NCBI GenBank assembly: GCA_016721245.1
Contig: JADKIQ010000004.1
Span: forward strand, 62,001 to 126,000
Direction of reading: 5' to 3'
DNA length: 64,000 bases
Source: Sphingobacteriales bacterium
Lineage (GTDB): Bacteria > Bacteroidota > Bacteroidia > Chitinophagales > JADIYW01
This document shows positions 43,056 through 51,408 of this stretch, piece after piece. A program made the translations under genes and the position numbers. How positions within the stretch are numbered: position 1 is the first letter of the stretch; each line of letters opens with the position of its first letter. The notes under the pieces are model-generated. The model did not search any database and had not been told where the DNA came from. It was given only the letters and a program-made list of their open reading frames with translations.

Positions 43056-44447
43056 ATGAAAGGACTTTTAGAAATATGTTACCTCATCGGCTCGGTTACA
43101 TTTATTGTAGGACTAAAAATGATGGGTAATGCAAAGACGGCTCGCAAAGGAAATTTAATCGGTGCATTTGGTATGACCGTCGCCATATTGGGAACTATTT
43201 TTTTATTCAGAACAGAACACACCACACCAAGTACATTTAAACTGGTTCTTATTTTCGGTGCCATTGCTATTGGTACGGCTATTGGCTGGCTGACGGCAAA
43301 GAAAGTGGAAATGACGAAAATGCCGGAACTGGTTTCCATGTTCAACGGTATGGGTGGTGCCTGTGCTGCTTTAATCGGCTTGACTGAGTATCAGCATAAT
43401 ATAGGAAACCCGACAGCATTATCATTTATCGTAGCTGGTATGGTAATCGGTACCATTTCATTTTCAGGTTCTATTATTGCTTATCTTAAATTATCAGGAA
43501 AACTGGATAAGCCGATTCGTCTGCCACAATACAATATGTTGAATAATATAGTGCTGTTAGCAATTGTTGTATTTGCTGTTTTTGTAATTATAAAAAGTAC
43601 AGGTCTTCCTCTGGTAATCATCTGGGTATTGTTTGCGGTGGCAATTGTATATGGTATTTTATTTACCATTCCAATTGGCGGTGCAGATATGCCGGTAGTA
43701 ATTTCTTTGTTAAACTCATTCACGGGGTTGGCTGCCGCTTTCGGTGGTTTCTTATATGATAACAAACCTATGTTGACAGGCGGCATTTTAGTGGGTTCTG
43801 CGGGTACATTACTGACTTTAGCGATGTGTAAAGCGATGAACCGTTCATTAACCAGCGTAATATTTGGTGCATTTGGCGGCGGTTCTGCTGCTGCCAGCGG
43901 TGATGCAGTAACCGGCACGATTAAAGATATTCAGGTATCGGATTTAGCAGTGTTGCTCAATTATTCTAAAAAAGTAGTGATTGTTCCGGGCTATGGTTTG
44001 GCGGTAGCACAGGCACAGCACGTCATTCACGAACTGGAAAAATTACTGGAAGAACGCGGCGTGGAAGTAAAATATGCGATTCATCCGGTGGCAGGACGTA
44101 TGCCCGGACATATGAATGTATTGCTGGCAGAATCAAATGTGGAGTATGATAAATTAGTGGAAATGGAAGACATCAATCCGGAGTTTGAACAAACAGATGT
44201 TGTTTTGATAGTAGGAGCAAATGATGTTGTAAATCCTGCTGCAGAAACAGATCCGGGTTCTCCTATTTACGGAATGCCAATTTTAGAAGTTTACAAAGCA
44301 AAAAATATAATCGTAAACAAACGCTCCATGAATGCAGGTTATGCAGGCATCGATAATTTATTATTCTACAACCCGAAAACATCTATGTTTTTCGGCGATG
44401 CTAAAAAAGCATTGACAGAATTAGTAGCAGAAATAAAACAGCTGTAG
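43056..44447 (+). CDS. pntB: NAD(P) transhydrogenase subunit beta
   Basis: 463 residues. About nine membrane segments at the N-terminus (dII part) are followed by the NADP-binding dIII domain from about 280: VVIVPGYGLAVAQAQHVI, HPVAGRMPGHMNVLLAE and VLIVGANDVVNPAAETDP. Characteristic motifs FNGMGGACAALIGL and LLNSFTGLAAAFGGF are present. Completes the pntAA-pntAB-pntB set. Confidence 0.96.
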   Translation: MKGLLEICYLIGSVTFIVGLKMMGNAKTARKGNLIGAFGMTVAILGTIFLFRTEHTTPSTFKLVLIFGAIAIGTAIGWLTAKKVEMTKMPELVSMFNGMGGACAALIGLTEYQHNIGNPTALSFIVAGMVIGTISFSGSIIAYLKLSGKLDKPIRLPQYNMLNNIVLLAIVVFAVFVIIKSTGLPLVIIWVLFAVAIVYGILFTIPIGGADMPVVISLLNSFTGLAAAFGGFLYDNKPMLTGGILVGSAGTLLTLAMCKAMNRSLTSVIFGAFGGGSAAASGDAVTGTIKDIQVSDLAVLLNYSKKVVIVPGYGLAVAQAQHVIHELEKLLEERGVEVKYAIHPVAGRMPGHMNVLLAESNVEYDKLVEMEDINPEFEQTDVVLIVGANDVVNPAAETDPGSPIYGMPILEVYKAKNIIVNKRSMNAGYAGIDNLLFYNPKTSMFFGDAKKALTELVAEIKQL

Positions 44448-44448
44448 T

Positions 44449-44931
44449 ATGAATGAAGATATGATTGTTGGAATTATCACCTTGATATTGGTGGTGGTAA
44501 TTATAGCATTTGTTATTAAACAGGCCAACAGAAAACACGTGCCGCCAAGATTCCCGCTACTGGAAGAAGAAATTATCATTTTTGAAAGTGATGCAGTTTG
44601 GTTAAAATCTACATTTGGCAATAAAATCGGCAGAATGTATTTAACCAATCTGAGACTGGTATTTTCCGCAAATCCGAATGTGATTTTTATGGTCTTATTT
44701 GGTTTGTTAGGTTTTTTGTTAGCAAAACTTTTTACCAAGAAAAAACCTGCATTTGAAATAAATGTAAAAGACATTAAAACAGTTCAGCGCACTAAATACG
44801 GGCTCAATAAAAATGTGTTGGATATCACAGATCTGACAAGTACTTACAGGGTTTCTGCCGCTAAGAAGTTTATGGAACCATGGCAAAATGAGCTGGCAAA
44901 ACACGCAACGATACTGCCGCAATCATTTTAA
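44449..44931 (+). CDS. Hypothetical protein with GRAM/PH-like domain and membrane segments
   Basis: 160 residues. The first 25 residues are a membrane segment (IVGIITLILVVVIIAFVI), and a second hydrophobic stretch lies near 85-100. The sequence EEEIIIFESDAVWLKSTFGN...GRMYLTNLRLVFS is reminiscent of GRAM/PH-like domains. The start overlaps the pntB stop region (1 nt apart), suggesting cotranscription, but no functional link is known. It ends at the end of the convergent META-domain gene. Confidence 0.6.
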   Translation: MNEDMIVGIITLILVVVIIAFVIKQANRKHVPPRFPLLEEEIIIFESDAVWLKSTFGNKIGRMYLTNLRLVFSANPNVIFMVLFGLLGFLLAKLFTKKKPAFEINVKDIKTVQRTKYGLNKNVLDITDLTSTYRVSAAKKFMEPWQNELAKHATILPQSF

Positions 44932-45618
44932 TTATTTCTTCCTGGTAAATAAACCAATCAGCGTTTTTCCTTTAAATAAGTATAATAACTTGCTTGTTAT
45001 TTTATAAGACGTTATTTTTTGCAGCATATCCAGAAAAACAGGTTCTATAGAGTGTTTACCGCAGGCCATTTTGGTGGTAACAATATTGTCAAATGAAAAG
45101 GAAGCCGTATCTGCCGTAAAACCCGCATTAAACGAATTGCATTCTGTATTGCCGCTCACCGTATTGTTTTTTACATCAAATTGCAGGTAGGCTTTTTGTA
45201 CGGAGAATGTTTTGGTACTTCCATCTTTCATCTTTAATTTATACAACATCCATTTACTACTGTCGGGAATACTAAGGGCGGATTTTTTTGTTTCTTTCGT
45301 TTGCCCTGTTTTTACTTTAGACTTTATTTCACTCAGCACATATTTTATCTGAGAGGAATCAAACGGGACGGCAGGTTCTGAAACTCCCGGTGTCAGCACC
45401 TGCAGTAAAATGCAGTATTCGTATCCTTCCTGATAAGTGAAACCTTCAATTTCTTTATCAAAAATTTGGTAAGCATCCGTTGGTGTATCTCTGATTAATA
45501 AGCAGGTTTTGGTGCCGCAATCCGCTTTATGGTCTGCTATGTAGACTACTTTTAAATAAACGGCAGAAAATGCCTGAAGGGAGATAAAAAAGATGTGAAA
45601 TAAAATTAATTTTTTCAT
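44932..45618 (-). CDS. Secreted protein with DUF4377-like and META/HslJ-like domains
   Basis: 228 residues from MKKLILFHIFFISLQAFSA, a signal peptide; a longer in-frame start would overlap the divergent gene. The first part (VYIADHKADCGTKTCLLIRDT, YEYCILLQVLTPG) is DUF4377-like with paired Cys. The last part (YLQFDVKNNTVSGNTECNSF, TMACGKHSIEPVFLDML) is META-like, as in HslJ lipoproteins with two Cys. Such proteins are envelope factors of unclear function. Confidence 0.75.
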   Translation of the reverse strand: MKKLILFHIFFISLQAFSAVYLKVVYIADHKADCGTKTCLLIRDTPTDAYQIFDKEIEGFTYQEGYEYCILLQVLTPGVSEPAVPFDSSQIKYVLSEIKSKVKTGQTKETKKSALSIPDSSKWMLYKLKMKDGSTKTFSVQKAYLQFDVKNNTVSGNTECNSFNAGFTADTASFSFDNIVTTKMACGKHSIEPVFLDMLQKITSYKITSKLLYLFKGKTLIGLFTRKK

Positions 45619-45636
45619 TCTACAGATAAAGTTAAG

Positions 45637-45644
45637 TAAATTTG
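45637..45644 (+). promoter_or_regulatory. -7 box TAAATTTG before the haem-binding protein gene
   Basis: Exact TAnnTTTG, 17 nt before the ATG at 45662. It is in the 43-nt gap between divergent genes. Confidence 0.45.
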
Positions 45645-45661
45645 AAAATATACATTCATTT

Positions 45662-46120
45662 ATGAAAAAGAAAATAGCACTCATCGTCATCCTGGCAATA
45701 CTGATTATTATTCAGTTCTTTCCTGCTTCTAAAAATCAAAACACAGAGTTGCTCGCAAGCGATATCACCAAAGTAACAACAGTGCCTGATGATGTACTGC
45801 AGGTGTTAAAAGTGGCGTGTTATGACTGTCACAGTAACAATACGGTATATCCGTGGTACAACAATATACAGCCGGTTGCCTGGTGGTTGAACCGTCATGT
45901 GGAAGAAGGAAAAGAGCATTTGAATTTCTCTTCATTTGGAGCGTATACAGCAGAAAAAGCGGCTAAAAAAATACGTGGAATTGCAAGGGAAGTTGAAAAA
46001 GGAGATATGCCTTTAACAAGTTATACCTTAATACACAGAAATGCAGTATTGAATGAAACGCAGAAACAAGCGGTCATTAACTGGACGAAAAGTGCCGTTA
46101 TTGCCGGGCTTGCTCATTAA
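45662..46120 (+). CDS. Haem-binding domain protein (Haem_bd family)
   Basis: 152 residues. Membrane/signal segment MKKKIALIVILAILIIIQFF is followed by the cytochrome-type haem site CYDCHSNNTVYPWY (CxxCH). NIQPVAWWLNRHVEEGKEH and KIRGIAREVEKGDMPL are typical of this family. It is periplasmic, probably anchored in the inner membrane. The stop overlaps the stop of the convergent polyprenyl synthetase (shared TTAA). Confidence 0.88.
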   Translation: MKKKIALIVILAILIIIQFFPASKNQNTELLASDITKVTTVPDDVLQVLKVACYDCHSNNTVYPWYNNIQPVAWWLNRHVEEGKEHLNFSSFGAYTAEKAAKKIRGIAREVEKGDMPLTSYTLIHRNAVLNETQKQAVINWTKSAVIAGLAH

Positions 46121-47091
46121 AAATCTCTGAGCACCAGATAATCCACCAAACTTTTCAGGATAGCCTTTTTAGGTTCGTCTAAACTGATGCTTTCAAGCGC
46201 CTGCACTGATTTGTGTACATATGCATCTCTTTGTTTTAGTGCAAATGATTTAATTTCATAATCATTAAAGATGGATAAAAAATCGTTTACCTTTTCGGTG
46301 TTGTTGAACTCTTTTTTGTTTACCCATTCCAATAATCTGCCGTCATTTTTTATTGCACTTCTTTTAATGGCTTCTATGAGCAGCAAAGTCTTTTTATTCT
46401 GAATGATGTCTCCGCCGGGTTGTTTGCCCACCAATGCTTCATCACCGTAACAATCCAATATGTCATCCTGAATCTGAAATGCGATACCCAGATTTTCCGC
46501 ATAAGTGTACAATAACTCAGCATCCGTTTCACCGGCACCACCCAAAATAGCACCGATTTTCATGCTGGCCGCCAAAAGTACAGACGTTTTTAAACGAATC
46601 ATTTCGATGTACTCATCATGCGTTACTGCTTCTTTGGTTTCAAAATCAATATCGTATTGCTGCCCTTCACACACTTCAATCGCGGTTTTGGTGTACACAT
46701 CAAATACCGTTTTGAAATAAATGGCTTCCACTTTACTCAGATACTCGCAGGCTTTTATCATCAGCACATCGCCGCTCAGAATCGCCGTATTCAGATTGTA
46801 TTTCTCGTGTATGGTTTTAAAACCGCGGCGAACCGGCGCATTGTCCATCACATCGTCGTGTATCAGCGTAAAATTATGAAAGTATTCTATCGCCAAAGAA
46901 GCCGGTAAGGCATTTTCAATTTTTCCGTTAAACAGTTCTGTTGCTAATAATAACAACACGGGACGTAATCGTTTGCCGCCAATCTGCAGGAAATAATTAT
47001 TCGGTTCATACAAGTTCTTAGGTTCTTGCTGAAACGACTCCTGATTTAAATACGCCGTAAATAATTCTCTTAATTCTTCAATGGAATGCAT
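46117..47091 (-). CDS. Polyprenyl diphosphate synthase (trans-isoprenyl synthetase)
   Basis: 324 residues. First aspartate-rich motif LIHDDVMD, second IQDDILD, with KRLRPVLLLL before the first. Makes long-chain isoprenoid diphosphates from IPP and allylic diphosphate, probably for quinone or undecaprenyl-type carriers. The full-length chain length preference is not clear from sequence. A -7 box lies 18 nt upstream. Confidence 0.93.
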   Translation of the reverse strand: MHSIEELRELFTAYLNQESFQQEPKNLYEPNNYFLQIGGKRLRPVLLLLATELFNGKIENALPASLAIEYFHNFTLIHDDVMDNAPVRRGFKTIHEKYNLNTAILSGDVLMIKACEYLSKVEAIYFKTVFDVYTKTAIEVCEGQQYDIDFETKEAVTHDEYIEMIRLKTSVLLAASMKIGAILGGAGETDAELLYTYAENLGIAFQIQDDILDCYGDEALVGKQPGGDIIQNKKTLLLIEAIKRSAIKNDGRLLEWVNKKEFNNTEKVNDFLSIFNDYEIKSFALKQRDAYVHKSVQALESISLDEPKKAILKSLVDYLVLRDF

Positions 47092-47108
47092 CGATTAACA
47101 ATTTCTAA

Positions 47109-47116
47109 CAAAAATA
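47109..47116 (-). promoter_or_regulatory. -7 box TATTTTTG before the polyprenyl synthetase gene
   Basis: Exact TAnnTTTG on the minus strand, with 17 nt between its last G and the ATG at 47091. No good -33 box. Confidence 0.4.
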
Positions 47117-47252
47117 AATGATTTAATAGAAGTAATTTTGAAATAAAGTATAATTATTGTAAACGAAATATCATTTATAATGTTTACAGTGTAGTGCAGA
47201 ACCGAATTTAGTTATTTTTTAATCTTTAACCCACTATTATACATTCCGATTC

Positions 47253-47750
47253 ATGAATACGCAAATACAGTTTGAATGGTCTGCAGTTTTTGATAAATCC
47301 ATAGAGATTTGTCAGGAAGATGAAAATTACCTGAATTATTCGGCTCGAGAACGAATGCTGGCATTTGTGTTTACCTTTTTACAAACAATTGGTGCGGATG
47401 AACAAAAGTTTTCCGGCTTATTGAAACAACAACGCATTCCGTTTTTAAATAACAACCAATTAGCGGAATTAAAACATGCTTTCAATAATTATACAGACGC
47501 ATTGGTTTTTGAAGGAACCAACTCAGGAGAAATTCAGGCACGTCCCTTTATTGCTAATTATTACAAGCAACTCTTATGGAACGCATTTTTGTCCATTTTA
47601 TATTTCTGGGCAAATGATAAAAGTGACCACAAGGAAAATACCGACGTGATGGTGGAAAAAACCATTCACTTTACATTTGATTTACTGGCACCAAACGCCA
47701 TTGATTCGGGAATGGATTTGGTGCAGCATTTTTTAAAGTTGAGAAAATAA
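47253..47750 (+). CDS. TetR-like C-terminal domain protein lacking an HTH
   Basis: 165 residues. It resembles the regulatory (ligand-binding) part of Bacteroidota TetR-like proteins: YSARERMLAFVFTFLQTIGADE, YYKQLLWNAFLSILYFWAND and TVEKTIHFTFDLLAPNAIDSG. Full-length relatives are about 210-220 residues, and the N-terminal DNA-binding helix-turn-helix expected in the first 50 is absent. Nothing like it is seen in the 160 nt upstream in any frame. It ends 1 nt before the AarF-type kinase gene, so they are a two-gene unit. Confidence 0.7.
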   Translation: MNTQIQFEWSAVFDKSIEICQEDENYLNYSARERMLAFVFTFLQTIGADEQKFSGLLKQQRIPFLNNNQLAELKHAFNNYTDALVFEGTNSGEIQARPFIANYYKQLLWNAFLSILYFWANDKSDHKENTDVMVEKTIHFTFDLLAPNAIDSGMDLVQHFLKLRK

Positions 47751-47751
47751 G

Positions 47752-48621
47752 ATGGAAGAACAGCACAAGATACCTACCTCTAAAGTGGAACGCGCATCGC
47801 GGGTGTTTCGCACGAGTATGAAAGTGGGTGCCAATTATATCAAACACAATGCACAGAAAGTTGTCAGCAGCAATGTAGACGAAAATGCGTTCAACGAAAA
47901 ACAGGCGGAAGAATTGTTTAAACTGATGAGCCAGCTCAAAGGCAGTGCCTTGAAAATTGCACAGATGATGAGTATGGATAACGGTTTGCTGCCAAAGGCA
48001 TATGCAGATAAATTTGCAATGGCGCAAAACAGTGCAATGGCCTTGAGCGGTCCGCTGGTGATGAATACGTTTAAAAAGTACATCGGTAAAACGCCCAACG
48101 AAGTGTTTGATAAATTCAATGTGAATGCAGTGTATGCCGCATCTATCGGCCAGGTGCACGAAGCCTGGAAAGACGGACATAAACTGGCTGTGAAACTGCA
48201 ATATCCCGGTGTGGCTGATAGTATTCATTCTGATATTAATCTTGTTAAACCATTAATTCTGCGTTTTATCGGCGTAAAAGAAAAAGATGTAAAGCAATAT
48301 TTTGAAGAGTTTGAAGAACGTTTGAATGAAGAATGTGATTACGAACTGGAACTGAAAAACGGAACGGAAATAGCGGAAGCTACAAAAGGTATTCCCAATC
48401 TTATTATTCCTAAATACTACAAGGAATTATCTGCCAAAAAGATTTTAACGATGGAATGGATAGATGCCAAACCATTGCAGTATTTTATAGATAATGAAAC
48501 TAGTCAGGAGAAAAAAAATAAGATAGGGCAGGCCTTGCTGGATTTTCTGCATTCGTCCATACATGAGCATCATCGTTTTCATGCAGATCCGCATCCCGGG
48601 AAATTTTTTAGTAACGGATGA
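47752..48621 (+). CDS. AarF/UbiB (ABC1) family kinase, N-terminal fragment
   Basis: 289 residues. The ABC1 signature is visible: QLKGSALKIAQMMSMDNGLLP (KxGQ-like motif), AASIGQVHEAWKDGHKLAVKLQYPGV, and EECDYELELKNG. It breaks off after FHADPHPG where the next frame continues with NFLVTDD. An extra A in GGGAAATTTTTT near 48599-48610 explains it. The intact protein would be about 440 residues. Atypical kinases of this family support ubiquinone-like or lipid metabolism. Confidence 0.85.
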   Translation: MEEQHKIPTSKVERASRVFRTSMKVGANYIKHNAQKVVSSNVDENAFNEKQAEELFKLMSQLKGSALKIAQMMSMDNGLLPKAYADKFAMAQNSAMALSGPLVMNTFKKYIGKTPNEVFDKFNVNAVYAASIGQVHEAWKDGHKLAVKLQYPGVADSIHSDINLVKPLILRFIGVKEKDVKQYFEEFEERLNEECDYELELKNGTEIAEATKGIPNLIIPKYYKELSAKKILTMEWIDAKPLQYFIDNETSQEKKNKIGQALLDFLHSSIHEHHRFHADPHPGKFFSNG

Positions 48622-49069
48622 TACGAAATTAGTGGTATTGGATTTTGGTTGTGTAAAAACGATTCCTCAAGATTTTTACAATTATTATTTTTCACTGGTA
48701 AGAGATGATGTGTTCAACGACGAACAAAAGTTGCGAAAATGCCTGGTCGGACTGGATATGCTGAGAGAAAGCGATTCAAAAGAAACGGAAAGTTTATTTT
48801 TTGATACAGCCGTGAGAGCAATTCAGAATATGTCAAAACCGATGAGAAGTGAAATCTTCTATTTTGGTGATAAGACTTTTTATGATGAACTGCAGTCGCA
48901 TGGTGAAGAAATTATGGCGAATAAAGAATTCAGAAAGCCGAGTGCTATGCGTGGTTCACGTCATGCCATCTATTTACACCGCGCATTTTTTGGATTGTAT
49001 TCCATCTTGTATAAACTGAACGCAACTGTCAATATCGACAGACGTTTTATTGATAAAGTGGGTGTGTGA
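48563..49069 (+). CDS. AarF/UbiB family kinase, C-terminal fragment
   Basis: The frame that carries the rest of the kinase: PGNFLVTDDTKLVVLDFGCVK (the DFG-like Mg-binding motif), then helices typical of the ABC1 C-lobe ending VNIDRRFIDKVGV. Real coding begins near 48603; the upstream codons (MSIIVFMQIRI) are an artefact of the shifted frame. It should be read as one gene with the preceding fragment. Confidence 0.8.
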   Translation: MSIIVFMQIRIPGNFLVTDDTKLVVLDFGCVKTIPQDFYNYYFSLVRDDVFNDEQKLRKCLVGLDMLRESDSKETESLFFDTAVRAIQNMSKPMRSEIFYFGDKTFYDELQSHGEEIMANKEFRKPSAMRGSRHAIYLHRAFFGLYSILYKLNATVNIDRRFIDKVGV

Positions 49070-49102
49070 TAACGTACTGTTGTCCAAAATAACGTACCGT
49101 CA

Positions 49103-49138
49103 TCCTGTCCCGAAATTTCGGGATTGTTTCAGGATCTG
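49103..49138. repeat. REP-like element with palindrome TCCCGAAATTTCGGGA
   Basis: ATCCTG, then the perfect 16-nt palindrome TCCCGAAATTTCGGGA (49109-49124), then TTGTTTCAGGATCT. Flanks are identical to 10313-10353, but the palindrome centre differs. It sits between the convergent AarF kinase and PorE-like genes, where it could act as a bidirectional terminator. Confidence 0.75.
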
Positions 49139-50635
49139 CTATTTAGTCATCAGATTCACTGATTTAACAATCGGTTTTTTATTTGCAGCTGTTTTAATTT
49201 CTACCCGTTCCGTACTGAATCCATCTTTCGTACAATCAAATGTGTAGGTAGCATTCGTATCTAAATACAAGGATAGTCTTTTACTATAAAGACCTTCTTT
49301 TACAAATTCTCCGTTTTTTTGAATACTGATTTTTATATCATCTGAAACTTTTCCGTCAGTATATAAATTCAGGTCGAAAGGAATATCCGTAAAGTCAAAA
49401 CTGTAAATATCGTCACTACCCAGTCCGCCGTTTCTGTCAGAGGAGAAGAAGCCTTTGCTGTAAGTGCCATCCAAATAAAAACCAAAATCATCCGTGGCAC
49501 TGTTAAACGGTTTTCCCAGATTTTCAGGCTTGCCGAATTCACCTAATTTATTCGGCACACATTTAAAAATATCCATACCGCCATAACCCGGCAATCCGGT
49601 AGATGAAAAATAAAGCGTGCCGTCCGCGTGAATAAACGGATAACGTTCGTCACCCGCTGTATTTACAGCCTTTCCTGCGTTTTTAGGCTTGCTCCATACG
49701 CCGTTTACCAGCGTAGAATAATAGATATCCTTACCTCCATAACCACCGCCGCGATCTGACGTAAAATACAGCATATTGCCTTCTCTGTTGATACTCGGAA
49801 AAGCACAGGAAGATTCCTGATCGTTTAGTTCCAGTTCTTTGATATCTTTCCAGTTGTCATTACCTTTTTTCGCAGAAAATATTTTCAGGGTTATATCACC
49901 TTTTTTATTGGTCACCGCATCGCCGTACTGGAAATTATTTTTAGTAAAATAGATAATTTGCCTTGTCGTGTCAATACAGGCAGGACCGCTGTTATAATTC
50001 TTAGAGTTGACAACACCTTTTATCGGTTCCACAAAGAACGTACTGTCGCTTCTGGAATGCGCCATAAATACTTCCTGATAACCGCTTCCTGAAGTACCAT
50101 TTATTTTTCCCTGTCTGGCGGAAGTAAACACAATGCCGTCTTCATAAGGCAACGCACAAAAATCGGAGGCAGGCGAGTTTAAGTCTTTCAGGTTTTTTAC
50201 GATGATTTTCCGTTCTGCCGCAACGCCTGATTTTGATTTCTCACAGGAAGCTAACAAGGTTCTGGCAATGGCCGTATCATTATCTGGTTTTAAGGCAAGG
50301 TATTTCTGCAGCCAGATTTTTGCATCGTCATATTTTTCATTTGTCATCAGCATTTGCCCATAATATAAAAACGATTTTGGAATCGCGTTTTTATCGGCTA
50401 CTACAATAGCGTAATATTTTTCCGCATTGTCGTAATCATTTATTTTACGGTAGCATTCCGCAATCTTGCGCACTGCACGGATATTGCCTTTATCAGCAAT
50501 CGGCTTGTACAATTCAATTGCCTGTGCGTATTTATAATCTGCAAATAATTTATCTGCTTTATCCATTTGGGCAAAGGAGGATAAACAGCAAAAAATACAT
50601 AAAAAACAGGTGCTAAATATTTTTTTGTTTATCAC
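49139..50635 (-). CDS. PorE-like TPR/PD40 protein without the OmpA domain
   Basis: 498 residues. Signal peptide ending SSFAQ, then TPR-like repeats (about 25-130: MDKADKLFADYKYAQAIELY, YDNAEKYYAIVV), then a WD40/PD40 propeller (SASSDFC-type strands: YLYFTSDRGGGYGGKDIYYS, LYFSSTGLPGYGGMDIFK, GFFSSDRNGGLGSDDIYSF). A short carboxypeptidase-regulatory-like end follows. T9SS component PorE has TPR, PD40, CRD and a C-terminal OmpA peptidoglycan-binding domain, and the last is not present here. So it is a PorE-like paralogue, not PorE itself. Confidence 0.8.
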   Translation of the reverse strand: MINKKIFSTCFLCIFCCLSSFAQMDKADKLFADYKYAQAIELYKPIADKGNIRAVRKIAECYRKINDYDNAEKYYAIVVADKNAIPKSFLYYGQMLMTNEKYDDAKIWLQKYLALKPDNDTAIARTLLASCEKSKSGVAAERKIIVKNLKDLNSPASDFCALPYEDGIVFTSARQGKINGTSGSGYQEVFMAHSRSDSTFFVEPIKGVVNSKNYNSGPACIDTTRQIIYFTKNNFQYGDAVTNKKGDITLKIFSAKKGNDNWKDIKELELNDQESSCAFPSINREGNMLYFTSDRGGGYGGKDIYYSTLVNGVWSKPKNAGKAVNTAGDERYPFIHADGTLYFSSTGLPGYGGMDIFKCVPNKLGEFGKPENLGKPFNSATDDFGFYLDGTYSKGFFSSDRNGGLGSDDIYSFDFTDIPFDLNLYTDGKVSDDIKISIQKNGEFVKEGLYSKRLSLYLDTNATYTFDCTKDGFSTERVEIKTAANKKPIVKSVNLMTK

Positions 50636-51381
50636 TTGAATACTTCTATTTTAAAAGTGATTGGTAAAATATATTCGATGTCAATTGGTTTTGCATTTAA
50701 TATACCGGGAGACCAGTATGATAAATAATCTGTTGCAATTCGAAGCGCTTCTTCATCACAACCATAACCAATTCCTTTAAGTACTCTATGGTCTCTTGTT
50801 TTTCCCGATTTGTCAATAATAAATGAAATAATTACTTTCCCTGTTTTTCCTTTTTCTCTGGCATCTGAAGGATAGTTAATATTACTATTAATTTGATTAT
50901 TTAAGCCTCCAATGCACATTGGCGCTTTTTCTAATTTGGTAAACAAAGTATCATTTCCTGAAAAAACTCTGTATAATTTATTGGAATCTACAGGTTCTAC
51001 TATCGTATTGGATATTAATTCATTAGTACTGTGATTGTATACTTGTTCAATAACTCCATTGGATCCGTAATATTTCCAGATTCCAATTTTTTCTCCATCA
51101 CGATAAGAGCCAGTTGAGTTTAGTGTGCTACCAACACAGTTAAATCTTCTCCATAAACTGTCTCTTAATCCCATTTTATAGAAACCATTTTCAATAAGTG
51201 AACCATTTGTAATCCTAAGTTTATTGTATTCTCCATGACGTATCGTTTTATCAGATTTTAAAACATAGTAATCTTCTACTAGATATGCCGCACCCTTGAT
51301 ATTTCTTGTAATCTTTGTAGTTTCTTGCCCGTTACAAATTAAACAAGCAGTAAAAAAAAAGATGGTAAGTAATATATTCAT
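50632..51381 (-). CDS. TonB C-terminal-domain protein with MORN-like repeats
   Basis: 249 residues. A short signal segment (ILLTIFFFTACLICNGQ) is followed by MORN-like or antitoxin-like Gly/Tyr repeats (RITNGSLIENGFYKMGLRDS, GSYRDGEKIGIWKYYGSNG). The C-terminal TonB domain is YPSDAREKGKTGKVIISFII, VLKGIGYGCDEEALRIA and PITFKIEVF. It lacks a long periplasm-spanning linker, as do many Bacteroidota TonB-domain proteins. Start and stop overlap the PorE-like gene by ATGA, so they are cotranslated. Confidence 0.8.
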   Translation of the reverse strand: MNILLTIFFFTACLICNGQETTKITRNIKGAAYLVEDYYVLKSDKTIRHGEYNKLRITNGSLIENGFYKMGLRDSLWRRFNCVGSTLNSTGSYRDGEKIGIWKYYGSNGVIEQVYNHSTNELISNTIVEPVDSNKLYRVFSGNDTLFTKLEKAPMCIGGLNNQINSNINYPSDAREKGKTGKVIISFIIDKSGKTRDHRVLKGIGYGCDEEALRIATDYLSYWSPGILNAKPIDIEYILPITFKIEVFK

Positions 51382-51408
51382 TTGTATATTTTGAATGTGT
51401 AAAATCCA

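Noticed and set aside
48590..48625. Programmed ribosomal frameshift in the AarF kinase
   Set aside because: A GGGAAATTTTTT run could be slippery, but no stop-adjacent structure is visible and four other genes show similar breaks, so an indel is the simpler cause.
49070..49102. AACGTAC(T/C)GT direct repeats after the AarF gene as a regulatory site
   Set aside because: Only two 10-nt copies and no known protein; may be part of the REP-like element flank.
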